Assembly (NCBI GenBank): GCA_963969595.1
Contig: OZ018410.1
Location: 23,608,913-23,672,912, forward strand
Length of the DNA stretch: 64,000 bases
Origin: Neckera pumila
Taxonomy: Eukaryota; Streptophyta; Bryopsida; Hypnales; Neckeraceae
Direction of reading: 5' to 3'
Part shown: one piece after another, positions 32,618 to 44,869 of the stretch
Numbering within the stretch: position 1 is the stretch's first letter
Layout of the letters: the number at the start of each line of letters is the position of its first letter
The notes under the pieces: generated by a model
Told to the model about the DNA's origin: nothing
Database searches by the model: none
What the model saw: the letters and a program-made list of their open reading frames with translations, nothing else
Program-made: the position numbers and the translations under genes

Positions 32618-34031
32618 GGGTTAAGTATGAATTAAAATTTCATGCTGAGTGCCACACCAACTGAATACGAGATACAGTAATGGGTGAGTACTGATTATCA
32701 GTCTCTTTTTTTTGGAAACAACTGAAATTTACCGATTAACCTTGAGTAAGCTTAACCTCAGGACCTTTGACGAAAAGGTTGACAGTCTACTGTAAGTCGG
32801 TACTACAAACCATGATTAGTGGAGTACATTTGTCAGGTATTTCAAATAATAGGAGAAATGTCAAATCTAATCAGGCTTCAGGAAGCAGGACACTCAGCCA
32901 ACAAAAAGTATAACTTACAGCTGATTGATTTGACAAAGGAGTAGTGACCAACTTAGTATTTGAACAGGTCTTATTTTTGTTCTTTCCAACCATTTTGAAG
33001 GCCCATTACTATCTAATATCTGTCAAGATGGGAGTTCTTGTTATGAATCCATTAATTACGTCTTTTTCAATTGTCACACTTCAAATAATTCAAGCCCATT
33101 TGGTGAGTGAAATGACCTAAAATTATTGTGGGTGATGGGACTTCCGATGGAATTTATGAGGTTCCCAATTCAATTCCTTGTGCTAACATTGTTTGCATGG
33201 GGTTCCCCGTGCCCTACTAGCTTTGTTTGCATGAAGAGGGATATTGTTCTTCCACTTGTTCTTGACAAAGAAAGGCCCATGGTATGCCATAGATTGTGTT
33301 GGTTTTATCCTTGTTGTAGCCCTTGAAAACCGTATATTTCCCAAAAAAACAAAAAAAACAATTATATTTATAATATTTATTTAAAAAAATGAGAAACAAG
33401 AAATCCGCTAAACTCAATTATAAAATGTATTAGCATTTTGACCAAAACAAAGAAGACAATTGTATATAAAAATGTCATAGTTTTAGTCAATCACTACAAT
33501 ATTCATGTCTAATTATTTATCTTGTATTTTTAATAAATTATTTGTAAGTTTAAATATTTGTACATCATAATAGAAGTCATAAACTCAACCATAGAAATGT
33601 AATGCAAGACTTAAAATTTGAAAATTTTGTTTAAAAAGAATTAAATTTTCTTAATTTATCACACATTAAAAAACAAAGAATTTATGTTTTGTGAGAGAAA
33701 CCTTAACATTCACGTATTCTTTTATTCAAATCTTGTGATTCAAAATCGTTATCACAATCAACTAATTGGAAGTGAAAGTAAACGTAAATATTAAGATGAT
33801 GACATCTGATATGTTTCAATTGGATCATTTTTCATGTTTAGATTTAGATTTTTGATTTTTTACAACTAAAATATAGTTGTTTTGACACAACAATTCAGAC
33901 CAAATGTGAATTAAGTATTTCTTTACATAATTATACTAATTAAGTTAATGTTGCTAGATAATAAAATGTTGAATTGAAAGATAGATCACAACCTCTAAAG
34001 TAGAATAACCAATAGAACAACATTATGGAAT
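32618..34031. other. AT-rich intergenic stretch, no gene seen
   Basis: The part from 33120 to 33330 is less AT-rich and holds a 66-codon frame without recognised motifs. 33.4-34.0 kb is very AT-rich. No repeat ends were found. Confidence 0.4.
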
Positions 34032-34571
34032 TTAACCCCTCAAGTTCATCGGTATGTTTCACCAACAATGCTCCCAAACTGCCATCTGTAGTACAAGTAC
34101 CAAATATTAGAAAGAAAGAAAAAAACTGACCCATGTAACCGTAGAATCTTGTAGTATGCTGACTTGAGAATATGTGATAAAATTTCAAAATTTTCTACCG
34201 CATAGATTGTAAGATATAAGCATTCAAATTCACTTAAATCATTTTTTGGGCCATGCAGAAAAAAAAAACTGCACTTCACAAGCTCAATTTTCTAAGAGAA
34301 AATGTCCAAAATAGTGGTTACTCTTGAATTCAAAACAAGTGGGCTGCATGCTTAAATTTTTTTTCACATAATTTGAAATTGTACAACATATAGGAAAAAA
34401 ATAGTAAGTAGAAAGAAGTAAAGAATGATTCAAAATATGAAATTGTTAAAAATTTAATTATGGACCTGAAAAATGCCAATTCCAATGATTGTAATGTTGT
34501 AATAAACAATCTACATTCTATGATTTTATTTCTTTTCTAAAAATTTTGAAAATTGAGTTAAATAAATGGCT
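34032..34571 (-). mobile_element. TTAA element, subfamily A, truncated
   Basis: It begins TTAACCCCTCAAGTTCATCG and follows the same order as 39136-40067 (TTCACCAACAATGCTCC, GTAGAATCTTGTAGTATG, ATTGTAAGATATAAGCATT). Homology stops near ATTGAGTTAAATAAATGGCT, about 400 bases short of the expected other end. Confidence 0.7.
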
Positions 34572-34620
34572 TCACATAACATTCAGTAGCAAAAGAGCTG
34601 GGCTGCCTTCCCCCGGGCGG

Positions 34621-34646
34621 AATGGTGTGGTATATTCCACACCATT
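34621..34646. repeat. Small perfect palindrome
   Basis: AATGGTGTGG and CCACACCATT flank a six-base centre. It does not match any terminal repeat family in the window. Confidence 0.7.
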
Positions 34647-34799
34647 ATTAGCTAATTTACATGCGTCAATTTTGTCAAAGTAAATCAACTGGCCACAATT
34701 GTACAACGAACATTAAAAATTAAAACAAAAGCAAAGTTCATACACCCATTAAACCAAACACAATAACCAACGTTCTTGACTTATACACTGGGTGTTTTA

Positions 34800-34994
34800 A
34801 GAACTCAAAAATATTATTGGTTTTGAATGAATGCAAGTCAATAGTTTGGTTTGTTATTTTTTTTTTTTTTTTTTTGTGTTTTGTAACATTACAAAAAAAT
34901 TGTAATATTACAAAACACAAAAGAAATTAAAAAAATAATGAACCAAACTATTGGCTTGCATTCATTCAAAATCAATAATATTTTGAGTTTTCAA
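34800..34994. repeat. Hairpin of about 195 bp with homopolymer arm
   Basis: The left arm (GAACTCAAAAATATTATTGG, GAATGCAAGTCAATAGTTTG, a T run, TGTGTTTTGTAAC) is mirrored by the right arm (ATATTACAAAACACAAAAG, CAAACTATTGGCTTGCATTC). The loop is only a few bases long. The T run has expanded in one arm only. Non-coding. Confidence 0.8.
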
Positions 34995-35012
34995 TCGAAA
35001 AGAAAGATATAT

Positions 35013-35580
35013 ATATACATGAAAGGGTAGGAGGTAGAACAACCCATGTGGGATAAATAAATTAGAATTTGTAGTTTTTCAAGCACTCATAGTTAAGTCA
35101 AAAACAAAGAATTTTGTTAAAAGTGGAATTTCAGACCTCATTTAGGCATAGTAGAATAATTCTTCTCAGAAAACTTTGAATTAAAAAAAGTTGGTAAATG
35201 AAGAAAAGTTTCACCTCCAAAAATCCGTTTGGCATTTAGAATCTCCAATCAAAAGTTATAAACAAAATTGAGAGAGGGATTGGAAAAGTGTTAAAGAAAA
35301 TGTCTATTCCAACCCCTCTCTCAAATTTGTCAATAACTGTTTTTTGGAGATTTAAATTGCCAAAAGGATTTTTGGAGGTGAAAATTTTCTTCATTTACCA
35401 ACTTTTTTTAATTTAGGATTTTCTGAGAAGAGTTATTCTACTATGCCTAAATGAGGTCTAAAATTCCACTTTAAACGCAATTCCTACTTTTGACTTAACT
35501 ATGAGTGCTTGAGAAACTACATATCCTAATTTATTTATCCCACACGGGTTGTTCTACCTCCTACCATCCCATGTGTATAT
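35013..35580. repeat. Large inverted repeat, about 568 bp
   Basis: Arms 35013-35290 and 35311-35580 are imperfect complements over their full length: AGGAGGTAGAACAACCC / GGGTTGTTCTACCTCCT, CAAGCACTCATAGTTAAGTC / GACTTAACTATGAGTGCTTG, and GAGAGAGGG / CCCTCTCTC at the centre. The loop is about 20 bases. No TTAA or other terminal motif of the main families was seen, so it is a separate foldback family or a lone inverted duplication. Confidence 0.82.
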
Positions 35581-35852
35581 AAAAGTTGTCTTCTCACTAG
35601 AAAATCCAAAATGAGTTATTGATAGCAAATGGTAAGACTGCATTAGTATCCTACTCATTAGATAGTTAGTGATTTTGGCAAATCGTCTTTCTTTACAAAT
35701 ATTTGTTGATTTTTATGTTTGGTCCTAAAATTAACAAAAGAAAATGGAGAATACCATAATTTACTGCCACTATCTTGGTACCGAAGCTTACATTAATGCA
35801 AAGAGGATGAAATCTGTGGATGAGGACTTCAGAGAGGAAAAGGTAGCCTCTC

Positions 35853-36437
35853 TTAACCCCTAAAGTTCCATTGTCCCTACGGGGGACAAAATGGATTTTG
35901 GGCAGGTTTCTATAAGCTCAATTTTTGATGAAACTTTTTGAAATTTTTCCATAAGATAGAAAAGCTTATTAGCTTTCTAAGAATGTAATTTTTATTTCAA
36001 TCGGTGCTCGGGAGCAAAAGGTATGCTACAATAACCTCAAAATGGGGGAGATCGGGCAGCAAAAAAAATCAATATAAATTTGAAATAAATTTTTTAATTA
36101 TTTTTTTCTAATAGATTATATTTTGGTCTAAATAGGAAGCTTTGGTTCATTCCATTTGGATTGGGGATGTGAAGGTTATAGAGTTTCTTGTTTTTCAGGC
36201 CGTCAAAGCATCTTATTGAAAAAAACTTTTTCTTTCACTTTGAATGTTGATATCTTTCAATCCGTCCAGTCAAAAATCACAAAATTTTTAACACATGATC
36301 TGAGAAAAGTGTAGTACAAGATTTTGCGGTTAGATTCTAAAAAAAGTATTTTTTTTTATTTCTTTGATGAACACAATCAAAGTAGCAATTTTGAGTGATT
36401 TTTGACAGAAAAATGGCCTTGGGACTTTAGGGGTTAA
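35853..36437 (+). mobile_element. TTAA element, subfamily C
   Basis: Ends TTAACCCCTAAAGTTCCATT and GGACTTTAGGGGTTAA; 585 bp. In reverse it matches 6790-7372 almost base for base in layout: GGGGGACAAAATGGATTTTG, CAATCGGTGCTCGGGAGC and CAGAAAAATGGCCTTGG. The close lengths suggest a distinct, fairly homogeneous subfamily. Confidence 0.88.
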
Positions 36438-36454
36438 GTCTAATGAATGTTATG

Positions 36455-36720
36455 CAAAATTTATTTTACAATAGAGAATCCATAACTGCCCGCAAATAGA
36501 AACTTTTGACTCATTGATCAAAATCTAATGATTCAAAGCTTTTCACTGTATATAAATCTAGAAAAACAATTTCAAAATTTTGTTTAGGACAAAAGTGATT
36601 TTTTCTAATTTACTCGAATTGCCCACTTACAAAAAAAAGTAATATATTAGACCACAACTTTTGACTCATACTTCCAAATGTCATGAATTCAGTGCACATG
36701 AAAAATACTCCAAACTATAA
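36455..36720 (-). repeat. Fragment of a subfamily A TTAA element
   Basis: GAGAATCCATAACTGCCCGC, TTTTGACTCATTGATCAAAA and ACTTTTGACTCATACTTCCA match the middle of 39136-40067. Neither end is present. Confidence 0.65.
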
Positions 36721-36941
36721 AAATGGTAAAAGCGAAGAGGTAATTTATTGCTAGAGGTGAAATACAATAACCCTTCATAAGTCTAGTCTTGGGAAGATGT
36801 AAGTCAATTGAAGAGCCAAAAACAAAGGAAAACAAACTTGTAGACAAAAGTGGTAAATAAAAGTCAAATACGATATTTAAGGAATCATTACAAAAAACCC
36901 TAAACCACTAAGCTTGGCCCCGCATGGTGATATAATGAAAA

Positions 36942-37016
36942 AAAATTCAAAATTCAAAAAAATAAAAAATAAAAAATAAAAAATAAAAAATAAAAAATAA
37001 AAAAATATATATATTT
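36942..37016. repeat. AAAAAT tandem repeat
   Basis: AAAAAT/AAATAA-type units recur several times, followed by a short AT run. A simple-sequence tract. Confidence 0.85.
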
Positions 37017-37140
37017 GTAATTACCCCCCGTGGGTGTCAAAAATCACGTACTTGTAGTCTTGCTAAGGCCTGAAATTTTTTGTAATGATGTCACATGGCT
37101 TCAAAAGCCACTTGATGTGAATTTATGGAAGGGAGAAGAC

Positions 37141-37755
37141 AGGCTCTTTATACAAGTGGAGTGTAGGGGAGAAGACAAACTATATGGGACATTGAAAATG
37201 CTAGATTTAAATTTTTGTGGAGCAACTCACATATGTCCAGTAGGATGTTTTTTGCATGTCTCAAAGGCCACTTTGATGATTTCTCCATAGACGTTATACC
37301 GATTGTGTCTATGTTTCCCTAAAACATCTAGAAGTCTACAAAAACGTCCAAGAAAACATCTCAACGTTTTGTAAGATGTCTCTAGTGACATCCGTGGTGA
37401 CATCTCTACGTCTACTTAGACATCTCCATTATTAAGTGTAAAAAACGCAAAGACGGACTATTTATACAAGTGGAGCAGTAGGGGGGAAGACAAGCTATAT
37501 GGGACATTGAAAATGTTGGATTTAAATTTTTGTGGAGCAGCACACAAATGTCCAGCAGGATGTTTTTTGCAGGTCTCAAAGGCCACTCTAATGACATCTC
37601 CATAGACGTTATATCGACTGTGATTGTGTTTCCTAAAACATCTAGAAGTCTACAAAAACGTCCAAAAAAACATCTCAACGTTTTATAAGATGTCTCTAGT
37701 GACATCTCTAAATCTACTTAGACATCTCCATTATAAGTGTAGAAAACGCAAAGAA
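37141..37755. repeat. Tandem duplication with 314-bp period
   Basis: Two units start at about 37147 and 37461 and share TTTATACAAGTGGAG, GGGACATTGAAAATG, TTTAAATTTTTGTGGAGCA, ACATCTAGAAGTCTACAAAA and CATCTCAACGTTTT in order, each ending AACGCAAAGA. Identity is high, so the duplication is fairly recent. Each unit is also rich in GACATCTC / GATGTCT motifs. Open frames (37030-37290 plus, 37412-37705 minus) follow the repeat and differ between the two units. Confidence 0.85.
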
Positions 37756-39135
37756 ACAGCACCGCTATGCTGACATGACATGCCACGTCAACTAATTTAC
37801 ACGTGACATGGGCACGTCATATGCCACATCATCTTATTTTCCCCCAAAGCTACCCGATGGCTGCCCGATTCCTTTCTTTTTAACCTTGGTCAGACTTTTA
37901 TCCAAGAAAAAAGTACTTTCCACATATTCATCCTTCGTGAAATTTTTTCCTTAAAGCTGACGTTTCAGTCTATGTTTTTGCGGACAGCTTTCTAGACATC
38001 AATGAGTCTTTAAAAATGTCATAAAAAATCCCAATGTCAATGGTAACACCAACTTGTTTTCATTCAAATTTGCCGCAATCATCTGGATAATCCTTGAAAA
38101 TCTTTTGAAATTGCAATCCCTCTCTTGGACATCTTGATGTCTCCGCAGATATAGTATGTTTGGCCTTGGACATTGCATGTTTTTGCTCTGACATAAAAAA
38201 AAAACGGATTTCTATATAATGTTTGACCATTATAATCTTGCAATTTGCGTGAAGTATCTCCAAATTTCATCCGCAGCTTCGGACCCCACTACTCTCTCAC
38301 TTTCAACAGTGAAAACCCGTTGATTTGCTTTTTGCTTTTGTTGTGGCCATTTCCGAGGACACTGTCCTTTGCTCTCGGATAGCCTCGGTTTTGGACTAGA
38401 CGCTCAGAGGTTAATGCCTCTACGGTGGCCTTGAGCTCTTCATGTTGCAAGGCACTATTAAGCTTTTTTTTACCAATGCTATAATTAATGTGTCCATTGT
38501 TTTAAATCCCATCTTCATCACGTCCACCATGGCCACCGAACGCGCGTTGACGGCTGCAATTTGGTGGTGTGTCCCTACTTAATTTGCTATCACACTTGCA
38601 CCCAGCATGGTACCCGTCGCCACAAAGAAAAAAATCTTCTCCTAGGCGAATTTTTGCAAAAAAGATATAATTCATCAAATTCTAGACAACAAAAAAGACA
38701 ACAAAGAAGTGAAGTGAAGTGAGAAGATGTCTTACCTCATGAGTGAGGTACACTGCAGATGATGTTGCACTGATCACACAATGTTGGACTGCAGAGAAAG
38801 ACACCATCGCTAGCTATAGGTTCAATTCAATAAGAGCAATTGCCACAACACACCAAGAGCGATGACAACAAGCAAGGGATTATTTACTAATATATTCCAA
38901 AACTTCATCGCGGAGTGGCTATCCAAATCACCTTGCATTGGCAGCACTCAATATGCAAGAAGGCTGCAACACTCAATGCTGCTAATTTAGGGATTCTATT
39001 GTCCTCTAGATTATTTGTTAGAGTGTTGCTAATTAAATGCTTAGTTACTACATTGAACAAACCATCCGTCCTAATTGTCAGATTTACCCTCATATCTAAG
39101 ACATCCAATGACTCCAACCCGCCCATGTAACTACT
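37756..39135. other. Intergenic stretch with a weak retroelement-like trace
   Basis: The only coding-like signal is a minus-strand trace at about 38230-38490, broken by a stop. It resembles the basic, glutamine-rich region of copia-type gag proteins only loosely. No terminal repeats were found around it. At 38990-39042 a segment (TCTAGATTATTTGTTAGAGT) recurs at 40315-40357. Confidence 0.35.
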
Positions 39136-40067
39136 TTAACCCCTAAAGTTTCATGACTATGTTCTCACCAAAAACGCTCCAAAACTGCCATTTCTAATAC
39201 AACTACCAAATTTTTAGAAAAAAACAATTTTTGACACATGTAACCGTAGGATCTTGTAGTATGATATTTTGAAAACATGTGGTAAAAATTTCAGAAAATT
39301 CCGCCCTGTGAATCATAAGATATAAGCATTCAAAGTCTTAAAAACCATTTTTTCAATCCTGCGAAAAAATGGGCAGCTGCACTTTGCAAGCTCACTTTTC
39401 AATGAAAAAATGCCTAAAAAGGTGGTGCTTCTTTGAATTCAATTTCCTAAACAAGTTTTCTATATACACAAAAAATTTCACATCATTTGGAATTGTACAA
39501 CATATAGGAAAAAAATAGTAAGTAGAAAGAAGTAGAAAATGATTCAAAATATTAAATTGTTAAAATTTTAATCATGGAATTTAAAAATACCAATCACAAC
39601 GGTTGTAATGTTTTAATAATAAATTTACATCCTAGGATTTATTTTTTTTCCAAAAATATTGAAAATTGAGTTAAATAAACGACTTTAAAGTTTTTTTTCG
39701 AGTAGACAATCCATAACTGCCCGCAAACTAAAAACCCTCATAACTTTTGACTCATTAATTGAAATGGAATGACTCAAAGCTCTTTAAGTATATATAGATG
39801 TAGAGAACCAATTTCAAAAAAAAAATTCCGGAAAAAATGATTTTTTCTGATCTGCCCAAACTGCCCAGTTACAAAAAAAAGCAACATATTAGGTCACAAC
39901 TTTTGACTCGTATTTCAAAATGTCATGAAACTTGGTACACATGAAGATATTCCTCGCCCCCACCTTCTATTAAAATTTCAGCCTCAAGTATAGATATCTC
40001 TAGTCACACGTACCTGCCCAAAATTTCTATACGGCCAAAAAACGCATGTTGGTCCTTTAGGGGTTAA
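39136..40067 (-). mobile_element. TTAA element, subfamily A, full length, reverse
   Basis: Ends TTAACCCCTAAAGTTTCATG and TTGGTCCTTTAGGGGTTAA; 932 bp. It is the reverse of the 51701-52632 copy (932 bp): GTAGGATCTTGTAGTATG, CCATAACTGCCCGCAAACTA, CACCTTCTATTAAAATTTCA and CGGCCAAAAAACGCATG. Similar sequences at 38990-39042 and 40315-40357 lie on its two sides. Confidence 0.88.
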
Positions 40068-42339
40068 GGTAGTCGCATTGTTTACCCGCTTTGTCCAAAA
40101 CATTTAATATGTCCGCCCGTCTGAATCATCTGTGATCTTAACTCGCCCCACGTGGCAACTATGATTAATTGCGAATTTGCATTTCAAGTGAACTATGCGA
40201 GGACAAAGGTCCACTAATTGCTTCAAATATGAGGCAGATTTCCCACCAATTCATCTGGTCAATTCAATTTGAAAGACAATGTCATGGTACGCATTCCTCT
40301 AACTTAAAGATTCTTTTGTCCTCTAGATTAATTGTTAGATTGTTGCTAATTAAATGCAAATTTGCATTTTAGATGAACTACACGAGGATGAGGGTCCAAA
40401 TGAACTACACTTATTGCCTCTCTGTATGATCATTGTCTTTTTTGTAAACCAGTAAATAAAAGAATAGTCTAATTTTGCTGAAAAGTGGTTTTAAAGTTGG
40501 ATGCAATTCCATCATCATGAAGTATCAATTGTAATAATTATGTTTGTGGTTTCATGCTCTAATTAAGGGAATGAGTAGGTGCATTAGAACATTTAGTGGC
40601 TTACCCGCAAGCATGATCCAAGATGTGCAAGTCAATGCTTTTTTATTGGCAAAATATAGCCAAAATCTGACTTAAAATAGTATGCTTCATAATCACTATA
40701 GGAAACAAATATAAAAAATAGTGACCTATGAACCACACTTATGATTGAGAACCTTGTGGCCAAGCCTTGATTGAAGACCATATATTTGTTCTTCTATTAG
40801 ACTATTGGTTGGTTGGCATTGCTAATCCAATCTCCAACCAAGGTGAAATAGGTGTCTTGCTCGCCACATGTCCAATGCATATTTCATCTCTCTTACCTAG
40901 CTCGTAGCCAATACACTTCATTTGCACCATTGTTGCCTTCGCCATGTACTTAGCTATGGAGTCTATGAGCACGGCCACCTATTCATTAAGTATTTTTTAA
41001 ATTTTATATTAGCTATATGCAGTTGTTTATTATACTTTTTGAAGTCCTTGATTCCATGTAGCCATCATTTTGTAGGAAAATTAGTTTGTGATTTTTTTGA
41101 AGTGGGAATGCTTGCTAGAAATACTAAATATATAGTTGTGTGAGGACAAAGTGCGATTGAAGTAGATACTAACTGCAATAGTGCTGATTGAAAGTGTGAT
41201 TGGAGATGATTGGAACAAACACTTCACGTTTTTGGCTAAAAAATGCAGCTTTTTGCCATAGGACTGGCAATACTATGCAGTACTACCATTATTATATTTC
41301 CACAATGCCCCTGCAATTCTAAACCGTCGATTTAGCATGTCTGCAGATCTAAATTGTTGATTCAGTACTATGCAGTAGTATAGACTGTTGCAAAGTACTA
41401 CAAAAGCCATTAGGAACAGAAAATAGCAGAAAAGGGATCTATGAACCTTTTCATTTTTAATAGTTCAAAAAAAAATTAAAAAAAAACAAAAATCCATTTT
41501 GCTAGAGAAGATTGCGCTTACATTGCACCCAAAAATTCATGTAGGAAATTTTTCCCTCTTTGTAACCTTCACGCAAAGAAAGGTCACTTTGACCCCATGT
41601 GGGCAACTGACATGTTGCTATTTTCATAAAAATTCGTTATCAATCCTTGTAATGTTGATAGCCCTCCAACATGTCCAATTTGTGGCTTCAAATTTGCATT
41701 TTTGGGTCAAAAATAGGGCTTAAAACCTTCAAAATGGCCAAGGTAGACATCCAATCAAGGGCAATTTAAAAATAATAAATTATTTTTGAAAATTTTGAAA
41801 AAATTAATCAATGTTTGCAACTACCATATGTACCTTCCTTCCAAATTTCAAGCCAAATGGACAAACAATGCAAAAGTTATAAGCAAAAAAACACCTGTTT
41901 GAGGGTAAGTGGACAAAAAATAGGACAAGTGTTCCTTGCAATCACCCTTGGATTAGATACTGATTGCAGCAATTTGGATTGGGAGCTTGGAGAAAGAGCA
42001 AGGTTTTCAATGGAAATTGAAAAAAGAGTCATGGAGGTTGGAGATTTGCAAAATCAAGCATCACCTTCGACAACCTAGAGTGCAAAATTTATTTTTTCAA
42101 TAAAATATGCATGAACATGGTACAAAAAATCATGTAGTGTATGACAGTATGCGAGGCATGGCCATCCATCAGTAGCATGTAGGTAGTATACAATTATTCA
42201 TTTGCTTGAATGATCAAACATTGTTTGTTGAATGATTGTCTTCATTTGGAACTGCTGTGTGTTGGTCTGCCCGGTAAAGATTTCAGAGGTTTGAATGCCC
42301 TTATTAAAGGTTAAAATTAGCAATTGAGATCAAATTGGT
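40068..42339. other. Intergenic stretch, no gene seen
   Basis: It begins AAGGTAGTCGCATTG directly after a TTAA, reminiscent of AAGGTA-type MITE ends, but no opposite end was found. The open frame at 41815-42078 is not recognisable. Confidence 0.35.
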
Positions 42340-42609
42340 CATTAGAGGAGTTTTGGGGGCCTTAGAAGACTGTTTCAGGCCCGTTCTCCAGTCTGCCCAA
42401 ATTCAGGGAACAACGGTATAGGCGTGTCAGATTTTTTTTTTATAATTTTTTTACCAAAATATAATTTTAACAAAAAAAAAAATCAAAAATGACATGGTAG
42501 TCGCTTGACCACATCAGCCTGGCCATTTGGCAGTGTTCAAGCATTCTTGCAGAGTTCCCACAGTCCGGGAACTTGCAGTCCCTTAGGAGGCCCGAAACTC
42601 CTCTAATGC
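42340..42609. repeat. MITE, terminal repeat CATTAGAGGAGTTT
   Basis: The left end CATTAGAGGAGTTTTGGGG is mirrored by CCCGAAACTCCTCTAATG at the right. About 270 bp, with A/T runs in the middle and more G+C near the ends. Single copy in the window. Confidence 0.7.
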
Positions 42610-44869
42610 TTTTGTGGAGATTTAGCATTGACGAAGTTCCTTGGAATCAGAGCTGCCTTTTTGAAGGGTGTCGTTGGTTGCTTGTATTCTTCAAATTTTG
42701 GAACATGTTATTTTAAATAAGATAGCAACATCTAAAAGTATCTAAGCATATTTTTTTATTATTAGATTGTTGTATTTTTATTGTTTTTACTTATAATTAG
42801 AAGTGGATTCCAAATTCTTAAGAATATGTGATTTAGAGACTCCATGTAGAGGACCTATGAATTTTGAGTTCTTGCTTTTTTGTTGTAAATACCCAAAATC
42901 AAACTTAGAAAATATACATTTTAGGTATAAGAATAGTATGTATCAATTTTGCAACAAGGTTGTAGTTAAAACTAGTATAAGAAAAAGCCCTTGGGAATTC
43001 AATTTTCCAAAGCAACAAAACGTATCCGAATCAACACAATTTTCATGTAAAAAAATTGTATCAAGATTACCAATGCAATATATTATGCACATTACACAAA
43101 ATTTCATCCTTCAAAGGGGTCGCAAGTTTTTTATTTTTGGCATCCTTGCGATGCAATTTAAAAAAAAATTAATATTTAATATTTTTTTATTTTAAAAAAT
43201 ATATATAAATCTTTATAAATTTAAAATCTGATAGTGCCATATTGCCATGTCAACACCCAAATTTTTAAAAATAAAAAATAGTTTTTTATTTTTATTTTTT
43301 CCATAATTGCACTGCGGGGGGCAAAACTTACGGCCTCTTTGAGGGCTGAAATTTTTTCTAATGGCTTTTATACTTTATCCAAAAATTGATACCATTTTTT
43401 TTGGTAGATTTTGTAACGTACTTTCAAACAACTTGAGCCTAATTGCTAATCTTCAAAAAAATTAGGGTATCCAAGATGTTCAAATTCACTCCAAAAATGG
43501 CTCTTTAGTACGTTTTTTTCTACAATTTAGGCAAAATAAATGAAAGTAATGGTACACAATAAGTAAATTTTATAAGTAAACTCCTTTCATACAAACAAAA
43601 GATGACTCTAATTATTAAGGTTAAAAGGGCAATTGTAACCTTGATTCCATTGTGTTTATGTCAAACTTGCCTAGACAAATACTAAATTTGAAATGTCCAT
43701 CCAATCAAAGGCCTAAGTTTGCTTCTGTACTTAGTGTATATATTTTTTGAATAAAGAAGATTTTAGGCCATAATAAGGGGAAAAGGGACTTCAAATCAAA
43801 GTTTCACCTTATGACAATGATATGAGTTAGTATAAACAAAGATCTCCAACTTTTTGGATGGAGTCATTTGAAGTAGAGGCATATACAAATAACACTACAA
43901 CAAGAAGTCTTTCATACAATGTTCATTTTAATCAGTAAAATACTATAATGTTTTGGGGGTTCAAAACTGCTTCAAAATATTTGTACCCAAAACAAGGCTA
44001 AAATCTTCATCTATATTTAAGTTCTAACAAAGCCAACTCTAGGATCCTTGATTTAACTTGTTTATATATATCTTTCCAAATTTAGAGTGAAAATCACCAC
44101 CAATAGCAAGTTGAATGTGACTAACCCTCAAAAAGTGATTTATTCTTAACCTTCCTCAAGGTAAAGTTTTGTCTTTCAACACTTTTAGAAAAAACCCTTA
44201 TGTCCATAAATTACGCAATTAGCCAATATGTTAGAAAATGGATAGGAAATATACATAAAAATTTAAACCAAAATGACTTTCATATTCATCTTTAAACTCT
44301 TTATAAAGTGGAAGGTTGCTCTAGTGAGATGAAAGAAAAAACTAGATTGATAATAATTTTTACAAGAAATTGAGATTTGTCAGTTTCAATGGTATAAATG
44401 GTAGGTTACATGTATCCTATGTTATTTTTACTTTTTAGAAACCTTCAAAATTAAGTTCAAAAAATGACTTTATTTCATTTTTATACCTTCATTGCCTTCA
44501 AAACAAAACTTCTCTTAACACTTTCACCTCTTTATCAAGAAATGCGGTTCAAATGTTTTTGAGTAAACATCTATCTTTAAAATAAAATAAAATAAAATAA
44601 TATTTTATAGAATATATTTTTAGCTACCCATTTGACATTGAAATCAGAAAAAATAAATCTTATAACTTTTGCAATATTTAGATTAAGAGGGTTAGCAAAT
44701 ACTTTAAGAAACCCATGCTAAAATTCCTAATTCTGAAGTCAATGGGACCTACCCAAAGTTCTCAAAGTCAACTCTTTAGTTCTTTAGGGGTTCATAAATG
44801 ATATAGGATCTATATTTGGTTGTGATGACCATTATAGATGCATTTTTTTTCCATGTTGTGGCAAAAAAT
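42610..44869. other. AT-rich stretch of unclassified repeats
   Basis: GGGCTGAAATTTTTTCTAAT near 43345 recalls 37060-37085. TCTTTAGGGGTTCAT near 44780 looks like a decayed TTAA-element end. An AAAAT tract lies at 44578-44600. The 130-codon frame at 42803-43195 has no motif I know and an AT-driven composition. No gene is called. Confidence 0.35.

Noticed and set aside
42803..43195. 130-codon plus-strand open frame
   Set aside because: No motif, AT-driven composition, no splice or promoter context, no second copy to test conservation.
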